Position numbers and translations under genes: made by a program. Below, one piece after another: positions 38,030 through 47,640 of a stretch of 64,000 bases of DNA. The notes beneath the pieces are model-generated. The model was given only the letters and a program-made list of their open reading frames with translations, had not been told where the DNA came from and ran no database searches. Source of the DNA: Sedimentibacter sp. SX930 (GTDB taxonomy: Bacteria; Bacillota; Bacilli; Lactobacillales; Aerococcaceae); contig MUZD01000002.1 of NCBI GenBank assembly GCA_002155105.1, positions 310,001-374,000 of the forward strand, written 5' to 3'. Each line of letters starts with the position of its first letter. The stretch's first letter is position 1.

Positions 38030-40099
38030 TTATTTCTGTACATCTTCCTCGTATTCACAATGACTGCATTTCACTTGGATGCCGCCTTTGACCTTCTTCT
38101 CAACAAGATAATGTTGACATTTCGGGCAATCGCGGCCGATCGGTTTGTCCCACGAGATGAATTCGCACTCTGGATACTGATCGCAGCCATAGAATATCCG
38201 GTTCTTCTTGGATTTCCGTTCGATGACCTCGCCTTTGTGGCATACAGGGCACGTCACGTTGATTTTCTTAACGATCGGTTTCGTGTTCCGGCATTCCGGG
38301 AAATTGCTGCACGCATAGAACTTGCCGAATCTGCCGATTTTGATGACCATCGGATGTCCGCATAATTCGCAATCGAATCCGGCAGGCTCATCCTTGATCT
38401 CAATCTTTTCGATCTCGACTTCTGCTTTCGACAGCTCTTCGGCGAATGGTTTGTAAAAACGATCGACTACTTTGACCCATTCCATATTACCCTCTTCGAC
38501 ACTGTCCAGGTCCTGCTCCATCCCGGCGGTGAAGGAAATGTTCACGATATCCGGGAAATAAGTGGAGATCAAGCCATTGACGATCGTACCCAGTTCGGTT
38601 GGTTCGAAGCGTTTTGCCGTCACTTTTACGTAATAGCGTTTCTGGATCGTTTCGATCGTAGGAGCGTAGGTCGAAGGTCTTCCGACACCGTTCTCCTCCA
38701 GAGCCTTGATGAGCGTCGCTTCCGAATAACGGGCCGGCGGTTGCGAGAAATGCTGATTCGGTTCGATGTCCTTCGAGAACACAGTATCGCCGACAGCCAT
38801 TTCCGGCAGAAGATTGTCTTTTTCTTTGGCGGTGCCTTCTACGTAGACTTTACGGTAACCGGCAAAGTTTTCTTTGGAACCCGTCGCCCGGAACATGACG
38901 TCCTCGTGCTTGAGATCGACCTTCATCGTATCAAAAATCGCCGGTGTCATCTGACTCGCCAAAAAGCGCGCCCAGATCAATTGGTACAGTTTGAACTGGT
39001 CCTTCGTCAGAAAGGCTTCGATTTCGCTTGGCACTCTTAAAACGCTGGAAGGACGGATGGCTTCATGCGCATCCTGTGCCGATGGGGCCTTTTTGTTCTC
39101 ACGCTGTTTTTCGATAGCATATTCCGGACCGTATGTGCCCGTGATGTATTCGTGCGCTTCCTCTATCGAACCGGCCGACACACGTGTCGAATCCGTTCGC
39201 ATATAGGTGATCAATCCCACTGATCCTTCTTTGCCGAGTGGAATCCCTTCATAGAGTTCCTGCGCAATCATCATCGTTTTCCGTGTACGGAAATTCAATT
39301 TGTTGGCGGCTTCCTGTTGAAGACTGGAAGTCGTGAACGGCTGAGCCGGGTTGCGTTTTTGCTGTTTCTTCGTTACATCAGAAATCTCAAAAACATTGGA
39401 AGTGATCTTCTCGAATACGGCATCCGCTTCCGCTTTAGTCTTCAGCTTCAGTTTTTTCCCGCCCAAGCCATAAAAGGCTGCCTGAAAAACATGCTTGTCC
39501 TTCAGGAAAGTACCATCAATCGTCCAGGACTCCACAGGCTCGAACCCGGCAATTTCCTCTTCGCGGTTGACGATCAGTTTCAGGGCAACGGATTGGACCC
39601 GTCCGGCACTCAAACCTTTTTTGACTTTCTTCCATAGTATTGGTGAAATGGAGTATCCGACCAAGCGATCCAGTATCCTTCGGGCTTGCTGGGCCGAAAC
39701 AAGATCCATGTTGATTGGTCTTGGATTTTTCAGTGCTTCTCTGACTGCATCTTTGGTTACTTCATTATAAACGACGCGGATATTGTCTGCTGGGTCCAAG
39801 CCCAACAAGTGAGCGAGGTGCCACGAGATGGCTTCCCCTTCTCTATCCGGGTCGGAAGCCAGGTAAATTTTTTCTGCCTTATGGCCATATTTTTTCAATT
39901 CTTTAATCAGATCGCCTTTACCACGAATGGAAATATAATCCGGCTGATAGTCATTTTCGATATTGATTGCCATGCGACTCTTTGGTAAATCGCGCAAGTG
40001 GCCTTTACTTGCTACCACTTTATAGTTTCTGCCAAGATACTTTTCTATCGTCTTGGCTTTGGTAGGTGATTCCACGATGACTAAATATTTATAAGCCAA
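38030..40099 (-). CDS. topA: DNA topoisomerase I
   Basis: TopA relaxes negative supercoils by single-strand passage. TOPRIM begins [17 protein letters not shown]; the catalytic Tyr299 is in [11 protein letters not shown]. The C-terminus has three four-cysteine zinc ribbons (starting CELC, CPVC and CPKC), the last slightly degenerate. The start is TTG at 40099, giving [17 protein letters not shown] lies 7 bases before it, while the in-frame ATG at 40147 has no ribosome site and does not fit the family. Length 689. A TTGACA promoter lies upstream at 40162-40191. Confidence 0.94.
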   Translation of the reverse strand: MAYKYLVIVESPTKAKTIEKYLGRNYKVVASKGHLRDLPKSRMAINIENDYQPDYISIRGKGDLIKELKKYGHKAEKIYLASDPDREGEAISWHLAHLLGLDPADNIRVVYNEVTKDAVREALKNPRPINMDLVSAQQARRILDRLVGYSISPILWKKVKKGLSAGRVQSVALKLIVNREEEIAGFEPVESWTIDGTFLKDKHVFQAAFYGLGGKKLKLKTKAEADAVFEKITSNVFEISDVTKKQQKRNPAQPFTTSSLQQEAANKLNFRTRKTMMIAQELYEGIPLGKEGSVGLITYMRTDSTRVSAGSIEEAHEYITGTYGPEYAIEKQRENKKAPSAQDAHEAIRPSSVLRVPSEIEAFLTKDQFKLYQLIWARFLASQMTPAIFDTMKVDLKHEDVMFRATGSKENFAGYRKVYVEGTAKEKDNLLPEMAVGDTVFSKDIEPNQHFSQPPARYSEATLIKALEENGVGRPSTYAPTIETIQKRYYVKVTAKRFEPTELGTIVNGLISTYFPDIVNISFTAGMEQDLDSVEEGNMEWVKVVDRFYKPFAEELSKAEVEIEKIEIKDEPAGFDCELCGHPMVIKIGRFGKFYACSNFPECRNTKPIVKKINVTCPVCHKGEVIERKSKKNRIFYGCDQYPECEFISWDKPIGRDCPKCQHYLVEKKVKGGIQVKCSHCEYEEDVQK

Positions 40100-40161
40100 A
40101 GAAACGACTCCTCTCAACGAAATATTTTGTATGTATATTTCTGTCATTTAAATCGTTTCCC

Positions 40162-40191
40162 ATCTTATGCCATAAACTAGGTGTTTGTCAA
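40162..40191 (-). promoter_or_regulatory. topA promoter
   Basis: On the minus strand a perfect TTGACA and TAAGAT are 18 bases apart, about 63 bases before the topA start. Confidence 0.6.
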
Positions 40192-40214
40192 ATGGAAGTT
40201 ATTTCGCGGGGGCA

Positions 40215-41123
40215 TCAGTTCCACTGCGTTTTCATTTCTTCCAGCACGTCAGTCGCACTCAAAACGCAAGCTGCGCCGGCCTTTATCAGTTGATTGGTGC
40301 CGACACTGAGCCGGCTGGTAATATTTCCGGGAACCGCATAAACATCCCTGTTTTCCTGCAGCGCCAAATTCGCGGTTATGAGGCTGCCGCTACTTTCCGT
40401 TGCCTCGATCACCAAAGTGGCCAGCGAAAGGTTGGCGATCAAGCGATTGCGCATCGGGAAATGGAAACGTTCCGGTTTTGATCCCAAAGGATATTCGCTC
40501 ATGACGAGCTGCTCTGCCATCATTTGCCGCTGAAGGGCAGCATTTTCCCTTGGGTAAGTAACGTCCAGACCTGACCCGATGATGCCGATTGTTGCTCCGC
40601 CGTTTGCGATCGAACTAGAATGAACCATTTGATCGATTCCTTTGGCGAGCCCGCTTACCAACGTGATGCCTTCCGCAACCAACGGCGGTATCATTTCGTC
40701 CATGACCGCCTTTCCGTAGGGGGTCGGACTGCGGCTGCCGACGACGCTCAAACAAGGCTGCTCCAATAAACGGATATTCCCCGCACAGAATACCACGACA
40801 GGCGGAAGATAGCTGTTCAGCCAACCTTCCGGATAGCTGTTGTCCAGGATCGTCAAAATTTGGATATCCTTGATCCGGTACAACTCATTCAACTCTTCAA
40901 AAGACATTTTGCTGTATGCCGTCTCCAACGCCATCTTCAACTTCTGCTGTTTGGTTTCATTGCTCATCGGCACATAACTGTTTACGATTTCTTCTATTGA
41001 ATAGAAAGGATCCTTCGTCCAGGACAGGTATAGATGCTTCATAAAATTTGGTGTGCAAACGCCGGTCATTGCATGATAAATCAATTTATCCCGGACCGTC
41101 AGATCCTCGCGGTTCATTTCCAT
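40215..41123 (-). CDS. dprA: DNA-processing protein DprA (Smf)
   Basis: DprA binds incoming single-stranded DNA and loads RecA during natural transformation; it is also present in many strains not known to be competent. The 302 residues have a SAM-like N-terminal region and the Rossmann-like DprA fold with VVGSRSPTPYGKAV, SGLAKGIDQMVH, and EATESSGSLITA. The start at 41123 is chosen for AAAGGAG 7 bases upstream. That ribosome site is part of a hairpin followed by seven T (41124-41170), so expression may be limited by termination or by hidden initiation. Confidence 0.92.
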   Translation of the reverse strand: MEMNREDLTVRDKLIYHAMTGVCTPNFMKHLYLSWTKDPFYSIEEIVNSYVPMSNETKQQKLKMALETAYSKMSFEELNELYRIKDIQILTILDNSYPEGWLNSYLPPVVVFCAGNIRLLEQPCLSVVGSRSPTPYGKAVMDEMIPPLVAEGITLVSGLAKGIDQMVHSSSIANGGATIGIIGSGLDVTYPRENAALQRQMMAEQLVMSEYPLGSKPERFHFPMRNRLIANLSLATLVIEATESSGSLITANLALQENRDVYAVPGNITSRLSVGTNQLIKAGAACVLSATDVLEEMKTQWN

Positions 41124-41170
41124 AAAAAAACTCCTTTGCGTACCATCTGTTAAGATAATACGCAAGGAGT
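41124..41170 (-). terminator. Terminator-like hairpin that contains the dprA ribosome binding site
   Basis: On the minus strand ACTCCTTGCGTA pairs with TACGCAAAGGAGT (one bulge, 16-base loop), then seven T run directly into the dprA ATG. The right arm is the dprA Shine-Dalgarno sequence. Confidence 0.7.
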
Positions 41171-41230
41171 CGGATTCAGCTTTTTATGTTGCTTAATTTT
41201 GTTGGCATGGCGCATGCCACCCGAGAATCT

Positions 41231-42007
41231 TCATTGCTCTCTCAACATGCTTTTGATCGGATCGAACGTCTTTCGATGGATGGGCGTGATGCCATGTGTT
41301 TCCAGGCCGGATAAATGCAATTGGGTGCCATAGCCGGCATTCTTCTCAAACCCGTAGTGCGGATATTGCAAGGCATACTCGGACATCAGACGATCACGGT
41401 ATACTTTTGCGACAATGCTGGCGGCAGCGATCGAGACGGATTTGGCATCGCCCTTGATGATGGATTGCTGTTCCACCGGCAACGGCAGCTTCATGGCGTC
41501 GATCAGCAGGCTGTCCGGCTCTTGGTTCAGATTGGCGATCGCCTGCATCATCGCCAGTTTCGTGGCTTGATAAATATTCACGGAATCGATCGTCTCTGGT
41601 GAAATCAATCCGATCCCGACGTCGGCAATGGCCATGATCTGATCGTAAAGTTCCTCCCTTTTTTTTGCCGAGAGTTGTTTCGAATCGTTGACCGGAAGGA
41701 ACGGGATGTCCGTCGGCAGAATCACGGCTGCAGCGACCACAGGGCCGGCTAAAGGGCCTCTGCCGACTTCATCGATCCCTGCGATGGCGAGACGGCCTTT
41801 CGCCTTCAACTCTTCTTCAAAGACCATCATCTGGACTTGCCGCTCTTTTAGGGCAAGATTTTGTTGATAATTTCGCTCCCACGATTTGACTGCAGCTTGG
41901 ACGCCTTTGCGGGAGTCGGCTCGGATCGTTTCCCAACGTTGATCTTCCAATGATTCGATTCCCTGCAACTGCTCCTTGATGGCAGCGATGCTCACTGGTT
42001 TGTTCAT
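41231..42007 (-). CDS. rnhB: Ribonuclease HII
   Basis: RnhB cuts the RNA strand of RNA-DNA hybrids and removes single ribonucleotides from DNA. The catalytic Asp79-Glu80 pair lies in [30 protein letters not shown] and [14 protein letters not shown] carry the other acidic and basic residues. The 70 residues before the catalytic domain form the N-terminal extension seen in Bacillota RNase HII. Its ATG overlaps the rbgA stop (ATGA), so translation is coupled. Confidence 0.95.
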   Translation of the reverse strand: MNKPVSIAAIKEQLQGIESLEDQRWETIRADSRKGVQAAVKSWERNYQQNLALKERQVQMMVFEEELKAKGRLAIAGIDEVGRGPLAGPVVAAAVILPTDIPFLPVNDSKQLSAKKREELYDQIMAIADVGIGLISPETIDSVNIYQATKLAMMQAIANLNQEPDSLLIDAMKLPLPVEQQSIIKGDAKSVSIAAASIVAKVYRDRLMSEYALQYPHYGFEKNAGYGTQLHLSGLETHGITPIHRKTFDPIKSMLREQ

Positions 42008-42882
42008 TCCGCTAAGCCCTCTCCAGTCTCCGCTGCCTTTACGGGAACCTGGTCCAATGTATATGGGCCCAGTTTGCCGCCGCGGATGTCAAAAATGATT
42101 TTTTCGCTGGCTCGGCTGTAGTCCTCACCAAAGCGCAGTTTTGTGGTCAATTCCATCAACAGGTCCGGAACGGCACCTTCAAAGTCTTTTTCATCCACCT
42201 TATAGAAAGCCTGCAATCTGCCCGGATAATGCTGCATAAAATGACGCAACGCAAACAAAGCGACGTCATCCTTATGGAAGACGGTATCCTTGATCGCTCC
42301 GGTCAGGGCGAGTTTTTGCCCGATCAGCTGATCCTCGAACTTAGGCCAGAGTATCCCTGGCGTGTCCAGCAACTCGAAATCGCCGCCGATTTTCAACCAT
42401 TGTTGCCCTTTGGTTACTCCGGGACGATTGCCTGTCTGCGCGCGGTTCTTCTGCATCAGCTTGTTGATCAAGGTTGATTTCCCGACGTTCGGGATACCAA
42501 GGATCATCAAGCGGATGGCGCGGGGTTTGACGCCTTTATTGATCATCGCCTGCGTTTTGTGGGCCATCATCTCTTTCAGTTCTTTTTTGATGTTCTCTAC
42601 ATCTTTATTGTTCAGCGTCGACATCGAAACGGCGCGCTGCGCTTTCTTATCCTGTTTGAAGTATTCGACCCATTCTTTTGTGGCTGTCTTATCTGCAAGA
42701 TCGGCCTTGTTAAGGACAATCAGTCTTGGTTTGTTTCCGATGATGTCATCGATCAAAGGGTTACGGCTCGAAACCGGCAAGCGCGCATCCAGCAACTCAA
42801 TCACCAGATCGACCATTTTTAATTTTTCCAACGCTTCACGTTTCGCTTTTGCCATGTGGCCTGGAAACCATTGTATTAACAT
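42004..42882 (-). CDS. rbgA: Ribosome biogenesis GTPase RbgA (YlqF)
   Basis: RbgA is needed for late assembly of the 50S subunit. It is a circularly permuted GTPase: G4 (NKAD) comes before G1 ([14 protein letters not shown]) and G3 (DTPG), and a C-terminal ANTAR-like domain follows. [13 protein letters not shown] at the start is the family N-terminus, so the start at 42882 (AAGGAAGTG upstream) is chosen over in-frame codons further up; length 292. Synteny rbgA-rnhB is widespread in Bacillota. Confidence 0.95.
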   Translation of the reverse strand: MLIQWFPGHMAKAKREALEKLKMVDLVIELLDARLPVSSRNPLIDDIIGNKPRLIVLNKADLADKTATKEWVEYFKQDKKAQRAVSMSTLNNKDVENIKKELKEMMAHKTQAMINKGVKPRAIRLMILGIPNVGKSTLINKLMQKNRAQTGNRPGVTKGQQWLKIGGDFELLDTPGILWPKFEDQLIGQKLALTGAIKDTVFHKDDVALFALRHFMQHYPGRLQAFYKVDEKDFEGAVPDLLMELTTKLRFGEDYSRASEKIIFDIRGGKLGPYTLDQVPVKAAETGEGLAE

Positions 42883-42932
42883 ATTGACACTTCCTTTTCT
42901 TAGTGAATCCTTTTGCTTCCATTCAAGACAAA

Positions 42933-42956
42933 ACACAAGTGCAAATACACTTGTGT
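42933..42956 (-). terminator. Weak terminator between lepB copy 1 and rbgA
   Basis: A 9-bp stem (ACACAAGTG with its complement) with a 6-base loop and TTTTG exit on the minus strand. Confidence 0.5.
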
Positions 42957-42968
42957 GCGGTTGTCCCT

Positions 42969-43631
42969 TTATTCTTCTGCACCATTGTCATCGATGATGC
43001 CTATTTTGTTCAGCGGCCACAACCTTAAATCAGCTGTTCCCTCGATCTGTGCTGCCGGGATGAACCCGAAAACACGACTGTCTTTGGACACGTTGCGGTT
43101 ATCCCCCAGAACGAAATACATATCTTCTGGGACGGTTGCTTCCCCTGTCAGGCTGAAGAGCGTGAAATCCCCGGTCAAAGCCTGATCAGAAGCTTCTCTC
43201 AGCGCCTCCAGATAGTGCTCCTCGACTTTTTCGTTGTTGATGTACAATTCATCTTGGAAATAAGTGATTTCGTCCCCAGGCAGCCCGATGATGCGCTTCA
43301 CATATTCTTCATCGGTACCGTCAGGAGCAGGGAACACCACGATATCAAAACGATCGATATCAGCCAATTTATTCAGGATCAGCCGGTCTCCGGTCTCCAA
43401 AGTCGGCACCATCGAATCTCCGACTACCTGGAACGGATAAAACAAATAAGTCCGGATGACAATGAACAGCACAAATGCGATTGCCACCGAAAGGATCAGG
43501 TTCAGTGCTTCCCGCAAAAAACTGCCTCGGTTTTCTGGTTGGATTTCTTTCTTTTGATCGACCCCGAATCTTTCGTTTCTTGAAACAAAACCAGAGTCTT
43601 GGTCGTCATGATTTTTATTGCCAAATGACAT
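42969..43631 (-). CDS. lepB: Signal peptidase I, copy 1
   Basis: Type I signal peptidase cleaves signal peptides of secreted proteins. The 220 residues have a long charged cytoplasmic N-terminus, one membrane segment (about 43-66), the catalytic Ser73 in VVGDSMVPTL and Lys112 in YVKRIIGLPGD, then GDNR...SRVFG. Single-segment topology is typical of Bacillota SipS-type enzymes. AAAGGGTGA precedes the ATG. A second signal peptidase gene lies 33 bases upstream in the same direction; the two differ mainly in the N-terminal tail. Confidence 0.94.
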   Translation of the reverse strand: MSFGNKNHDDQDSGFVSRNERFGVDQKKEIQPENRGSFLREALNLILSVAIAFVLFIVIRTYLFYPFQVVGDSMVPTLETGDRLILNKLADIDRFDIVVFPAPDGTDEEYVKRIIGLPGDEITYFQDELYINNEKVEEHYLEALREASDQALTGDFTLFSLTGEATVPEDMYFVLGDNRNVSKDSRVFGFIPAAQIEGTADLRLWPLNKIGIIDDNGAEE

Positions 43632-43664
43632 CGAATCACCCTTTCTTATAAATCCAGCTGGTAG

Positions 43665-44213
43665 TTAATTTTGAATAAAGCCCAAATCCTCAAGCGGATA
43701 GTACACCATAGCCGCTTTGCCGGCTATATCAGCCTGCGCGACAAAGCCGAAGATCCGGCTGTCCCTGCTGCGCACTCTATTGTCCCCCAACACAAAATAG
43801 CTGCCTTCCGGTACTGTCTCCATTCCTGTCAAAGTCAGCAAATCAAAATCCGAAGTGAAAACATCCATCCCTTGCTGCTTCTCCGTCCCCAGAAAAGACT
43901 CTTCAACAGGCTCGCCATTCAGGTACAGTTGATCCTCGCTGTAAGCGATGGAATCGCCCGGCAATCCGATGACTCGCTTAATGAGCGTTTGCCCTTCTTC
44001 ATTGCCGAAGATGATGATATCAAAGCGATCTATGTCGGAAAACGTCTCATATAAGAGATAGTTGCCCTGTGCCAGCGTAGGGCTCATGGAGTCGCCTTCC
44101 ACTTTCAGCGGAATGAATACAAAAAAACGGATGATGATCACCAACAGCAAAGCAAAGGTGATTGCCTTCATCCAATCCCAGAGACCATCCTGCATCTTTT
44201 TATCTACTTTCAT
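43665..44213 (-). CDS. lepB: Signal peptidase I, copy 2
   Basis: This paralogue is shorter, 182 residues, with a short N-terminal tail, a membrane segment at about 16-36, Ser42 (VEGDSMSPTL) and Lys79 (LIKRVIGLPGD), and GDNRVRSRDSRIFG. All catalytic parts are intact. The ATG at 44213 is preferred, with AAAAGG 9 bases before it; an in-frame TTG three codons earlier has no room for a ribosome site. Tandem lepB genes probably arose by duplication and may differ in substrate range. Confidence 0.93.
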   Translation of the reverse strand: MKVDKKMQDGLWDWMKAITFALLLVIIIRFFVFIPLKVEGDSMSPTLAQGNYLLYETFSDIDRFDIIIFGNEEGQTLIKRVIGLPGDSIAYSEDQLYLNGEPVEESFLGTEKQQGMDVFTSDFDLLTLTGMETVPEGSYFVLGDNRVRSRDSRIFGFVAQADIAGKAAMVYYPLEDLGFIQN

Positions 44214-44324
44214 CGGTATCAACCTTTTTGGTTATAGTATGTGCTAAAACAACACTCATAGTTTAGCACATTTTACGCATAAAAAGAATCGCAACCGGTC
44301 CAAAGGCGAATATTCCAAGCAACA

Positions 44325-44362
44325 CCAAAAAGGTTTGGCACTTCGTAAGAGCTGCCAAACCT
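44325..44362 (-). terminator. Terminator after ctpA
   Basis: A 10-bp stem (AGGTTTGGCA with its complement) followed by six T on the minus strand, 7 bases past the ctpA stop. Confidence 0.85.
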
Positions 44363-44368
44363 ATCGGA

Positions 44369-45850
44369 TTATTCGTTACCCATCAATATTTCCACAGCCT
44401 TATCGTACTGTGTGTCGTTCTCCGTAAGGACTTCCCGCAATTGTTCGACTATCGCCAATGCCGTGTCACCCGTCACGATACCGGTTGTTTCCAGCTCGTT
44501 TGCAGCTTGGAATGACGCTACCTGGTCGGCAGTGTCTTCATCGTAATAACCGTCCGCCTCGACTGTGTAGCCGATGGCATTCAGCATCGCTTCGACATTC
44601 TTGACCTCTTCCGAGACGGTTCCTTCTTCATAGGTCGCTGTGGAATCGATGATCGTCAATGTGGCGTATTCAGGAAGGGCGACTTCGTAATCGACTGCGA
44701 TCCCTTTTTCATGGATCCAGTTGCCGTTCGGAGTCAACCACTTCGCTACAGTCAATTTCAATTCGCTGTTTTCGGTCAACGGATACACTGTTTGCACAGT
44801 CCCTTTGCCGAAGGTCGTTGTCCCGACCAATGGTATCTCGGAAGATTCCTGCAGTGCCCCCGCAACGATTTCCGAAGCGCTGGCGCTTCCTTCATCGACA
44901 AGCAGCACGGTTGGTTCGGTTATCTTGAAATCTCCGAACTCGCTAGCACTGGCCACGATTTTATTCGGATCGGCATCTTTTTCTTGCGTCTGCATGATGA
45001 CGTCTCCGTCGTTAAGGAACATATTGCTGATTTTCAAAGCTTGGTCCAATAAGCCTCCTGGATTCTGCCTGAAATCAAACACAAAGGATGTGACTCCCTG
45101 TGTGCGCAGATCCGTTACAGCACTGACGATATCGTCATAGGTCGGTGTGGAGAAACTAGAGACATGGACGATGCCGATTTCCGGATGTTCTTCATCGAGC
45201 TCAAAGGTCACCGTTTCGATCGGAATAGTGTCTCTGATGATGTTCACTTTGAAAGTCTGATCGCCGCGCACGATTTCCAGAACCACTTCGCTGCCCTTTT
45301 CGCCCCTAATCAGAGCGACTGCCTCACTTGCTGTCAATCCTTGCAAGGCTTCGCCATCCGCACTGAGGATGATGTCATTCGGCAAAAGCCCCGCTTTTTC
45401 GGCAGGCGAGCCTTTGATCGGCGATACAATGACGATCTGCTGGTTCAAGGACATGATTTCAGCTCCGATGCCTTCGAATGAGGCAGAGATCGTCTCATCC
45501 AAGTTATCGCTCGCTTCTGTGTTCAAATATTGACTGTAGGGATCGCCGACTGCTTCCACCATGCCGCTCAAGGCGCCCTCAATCAGTTCTTCTTCATCAA
45601 CACCTTCGACATAGTTGTTGAGCAGCGTTTGATAGACGGCTCCGATGCGGTCCGCCGCAGCCGCATCCAATGTTGAACTGTTTGTCCCTTGGATGATTTC
45701 CTCCGTGGAGGGAAGCGTGACGCTTCTTCCGATCCACGCATACGTTCCGCCGATTGCCGCAGCAGCGACGATGAGCAAGGAAAGGAAATAGAAGGAGAGT
45801 TTGACTCCGCGTTTTTTGCCATTTTTAAGTTTATGCCCGTTGTTGCCCAT
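44369..45850 (-). CDS. ctpA: Carboxyl-terminal processing protease (S41 family)
   Basis: This serine protease trims proteins at the C-terminus outside the membrane. In order, the 493 residues show a basic cytoplasmic tail, a membrane anchor (about 19-39), a PDZ domain (near 115-195, with GIGAEI and GLLPNDIIL), the S41 core with GSASASEI (321-328) and the Lys of TTFGKGTVQT, and a C-terminal peptidoglycan-binding domain (about 415-475). The last suggests action at the cell wall. AGAGGTG precedes the ATG. It is the last gene of the ypmS-yozE-deoD-ctpA run. Confidence 0.93.
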   Translation of the reverse strand: MGNNGHKLKNGKKRGVKLSFYFLSLLIVAAAAIGGTYAWIGRSVTLPSTEEIIQGTNSSTLDAAAADRIGAVYQTLLNNYVEGVDEEELIEGALSGMVEAVGDPYSQYLNTEASDNLDETISASFEGIGAEIMSLNQQIVIVSPIKGSPAEKAGLLPNDIILSADGEALQGLTASEAVALIRGEKGSEVVLEIVRGDQTFKVNIIRDTIPIETVTFELDEEHPEIGIVHVSSFSTPTYDDIVSAVTDLRTQGVTSFVFDFRQNPGGLLDQALKISNMFLNDGDVIMQTQEKDADPNKIVASASEFGDFKITEPTVLLVDEGSASASEIVAGALQESSEIPLVGTTTFGKGTVQTVYPLTENSELKLTVAKWLTPNGNWIHEKGIAVDYEVALPEYATLTIIDSTATYEEGTVSEEVKNVEAMLNAIGYTVEADGYYDEDTADQVASFQAANELETTGIVTGDTALAIVEQLREVLTENDTQYDKAVEILMGNE

Positions 45851-45870
45851 TCATACTACACCTCTTTAGA

Positions 45871-46572
45871 TTATAAGATAGATTCCAAAGCAACAAGCAT
45901 CATGTCGTCGAACGTTGTTTCACGCTCTTCGGCAGTCGTTTCTTCCCCGGTCAGGATATGATCGCTGATCGTCAATAAAGCCAACGCTTTCCGGTTGTAT
46001 TTGGCTGCCAGCAGGTACAGTCCTGCAGCTTCCATTTCCACAGCCAGAACGCCGTAGTCAGCCAATTTTTGTTTATCCAATTCTTCGTTGTAGAAGCGGT
46101 CCGAGGACAGGACATTGCCGACGTGGACGGATAATTTCCGTTCCTTCGCGACCATATAAGCATTGTGCATCAGTTCAAAGTTGCAGATCGGCGCAAAGTT
46201 GACTTGGCCGTTGAAAGTATTGCTGACGACGCTGGAATCTGTTGTCGCGCCTTGAGCAATGACGATATCGCGGACATGGATATCTTTTTGGATTGCGCCA
46301 GCCGAACCAACCCGGATCAAATTCTGCACGTTGTACTCGGTGATCAGCTCATTGGCGTAGATCATGATGGAAGGCAAGCCCATGCCGGTGCCTTGGACAG
46401 AGACGCGTTTGCCTTTGTATGTCCCTGTGTAACCGAACATATTCCGGACCGAATTGTACTGCTCGACGTTCTCCAGGTAGGTCTCCGCGATGTACTTCGC
46501 TCTTAATGGGTCGCCCGGCAACAAGACTGTTTCCGCGATTTGCCCAGGTTTTGCTGCGATGTGTGTACTCAT
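45871..46572 (-). CDS. deoD: Purine-nucleoside phosphorylase, DeoD type
   Basis: DeoD splits purine (deoxy)ribonucleosides with phosphate to base and (deoxy)ribose 1-phosphate for salvage. The 233 residues are the hexameric, low-molecular-mass type: [30 protein letters not shown] at the N-terminus carries the phosphate site, VEMEAAGLY the nucleoside site, and [10 protein letters not shown] the catalytic Asp region. AAGGAAATG precedes the ATG. No other deo gene is next to it; here it travels with yozE and ctpA. Confidence 0.95.
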   Translation of the reverse strand: MSTHIAAKPGQIAETVLLPGDPLRAKYIAETYLENVEQYNSVRNMFGYTGTYKGKRVSVQGTGMGLPSIMIYANELITEYNVQNLIRVGSAGAIQKDIHVRDIVIAQGATTDSSVVSNTFNGQVNFAPICNFELMHNAYMVAKERKLSVHVGNVLSSDRFYNEELDKQKLADYGVLAVEMEAAGLYLLAAKYNRKALALLTISDHILTGEETTAEERETTFDDMMLVALESIL

Positions 46573-46593
46573 TTCATTTCCTTCTTTCTTTAT

Positions 46594-46818
46594 CTAATTT
46601 CTGTTCCTTTCGACGTATACGTCAAACAACTCATCAAAGACGGACATGAACTCTGTGTACTCTCCGCTCAACTCCAGGTAATCGGCAAGTTCGTGGTAGT
46701 CGGTCATTTGCTTCGGAAAACCGATATCCTCGGAAACCCGATTCGCGAATGCTGTTTTGTCGTCTTTTTTGTATGGGTCTCTATACGTGAGAATGAAAAG
46801 GTAAAAAGATTGTTTCAT
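46594..46818 (-). CDS. yozE: YozE family protein (UPF0346)
   Basis: This 74-residue protein matches the YozE (UPF0346) family: it starts SFYLFILTYR, then has DPKKDD-like and FPKQ stretches and a C-terminal helix (FMSVFDELFDVYVERN). It is a small, soluble, helical, acidic protein of unknown function that is conserved in Bacillota. AAAGAGG precedes the ATG. It lies 15 bases after ypmS, as in other Lactobacillales, and 21 bases before deoD. Confidence 0.88.
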   Translation of the reverse strand: MKQSFYLFILTYRDPYKKDDKTAFANRVSEDIGFPKQMTDYHELADYLELSGEYTEFMSVFDELFDVYVERNRN

Positions 46819-46833
46819 AAATTAGGCCTCTTT

Positions 46834-47457
46834 CTATTCTATCAAATTTTCTGTAGGTATGCTTACTTCAAATGAATATTCTTTTGTCTTTTTATCGATG
46901 GAAAGCAAACGGATGGCACTTTCTTTAGGAAGATCCATACCGGCCAAGTTCATCAGCACCGTTTCCGAGTCCGCATCCAAACTGACGAATTCGGGCAATG
47001 TCAAAAATTGAGCCAACAGACTCAAGGCTTCTTTTTCGGGCAAAGACAACCCGCCCAGGGAAATGCCCGTCACCTTCATCTGCAGATTGCCGTCCGTTGT
47101 CGCATGCGGCTCCCCTGATAAACTAAACGGAACCGAAAGCCCCAGCAGCACTGTTTCACCTTTTAAAGCCACCACATCCGTGATTTCCACCGAATACCCG
47201 GTCAGACTCTCCTTTGATTTCATATATTCGTTGGCGATGACAGCCAATTCGGCATTGCTCAGGGACACTCCTACCGAAAGCTGATCCTTTGATTGCGTCG
47301 TGACTTGTGCGTCAGTTGCAGTTTGAGCGGGTTGTTCCATCGTGATTTTTGAGAATAGCCAAACCACAGCGATGACCAGCACGAGCGCCAAGCTGATGAA
47401 AGCAATTTTCCATGGATTCGGGCTGCTTTTCACACTTCTTTGTTGATTGGTTTCCAT
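46834..47457 (-). CDS. ypmS: YpmS family membrane-anchored protein
   Basis: This 207-residue protein has a short cytoplasmic tail, one membrane segment (about 17-38, IAFISLALVLVIAVVWLF) and an extracytoplasmic domain of the YpmS/DUF2140 type (YSVEITDVVALKGETVLLGLSVPFSL...). Its function is unknown; the external domain may bind lipid or cell-wall precursors, but this is not shown by the sequence. The start at 47457 has AAAGGGG upstream; in-frame codons further up lack one. It heads the leftward run ypmS-yozE-deoD-ctpA and diverges from the hemolysin III gene. Confidence 0.82.
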   Translation of the reverse strand: METNQQRSVKSSPNPWKIAFISLALVLVIAVVWLFSKITMEQPAQTATDAQVTTQSKDQLSVGVSLSNAELAVIANEYMKSKESLTGYSVEITDVVALKGETVLLGLSVPFSLSGEPHATTDGNLQMKVTGISLGGLSLPEKEALSLLAQFLTLPEFVSLDADSETVLMNLAGMDLPKESAIRLLSIDKKTKEYSFEVSIPTENLIE

Positions 47458-47550
47458 TCTATTCGCCCCTTTCAAAATATTCCCGTGAAACTTTCTGTCA
47501 TTTCCAGGTGGGAGAGATACTCTTATTTGCTTAAAGCTTACCATTTAATG

Positions 47551-47559
47551 TGCTATAAT
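47551..47559 (+). promoter_or_regulatory. Extended -10 promoter of the hemolysin III gene
   Basis: TGCTATAAT is a perfect extended -10. It gives a leader of about 75 bases. Confidence 0.6.
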
Positions 47560-47640
47560 GCATTCAGAAGGACGTTGTTGGAGACTGTTTTTTTATTTGG
47601 CCAAAAAACAATTGCTGACAGGCAACAAGGAGGAATGAAT

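Noticed and set aside
41203-41217. Terminator GGCATG-GCG-CATGCC after rnhB
   Set aside because: A 6-bp stem without a T-run; the better candidate is the hairpin at 41124-41170.
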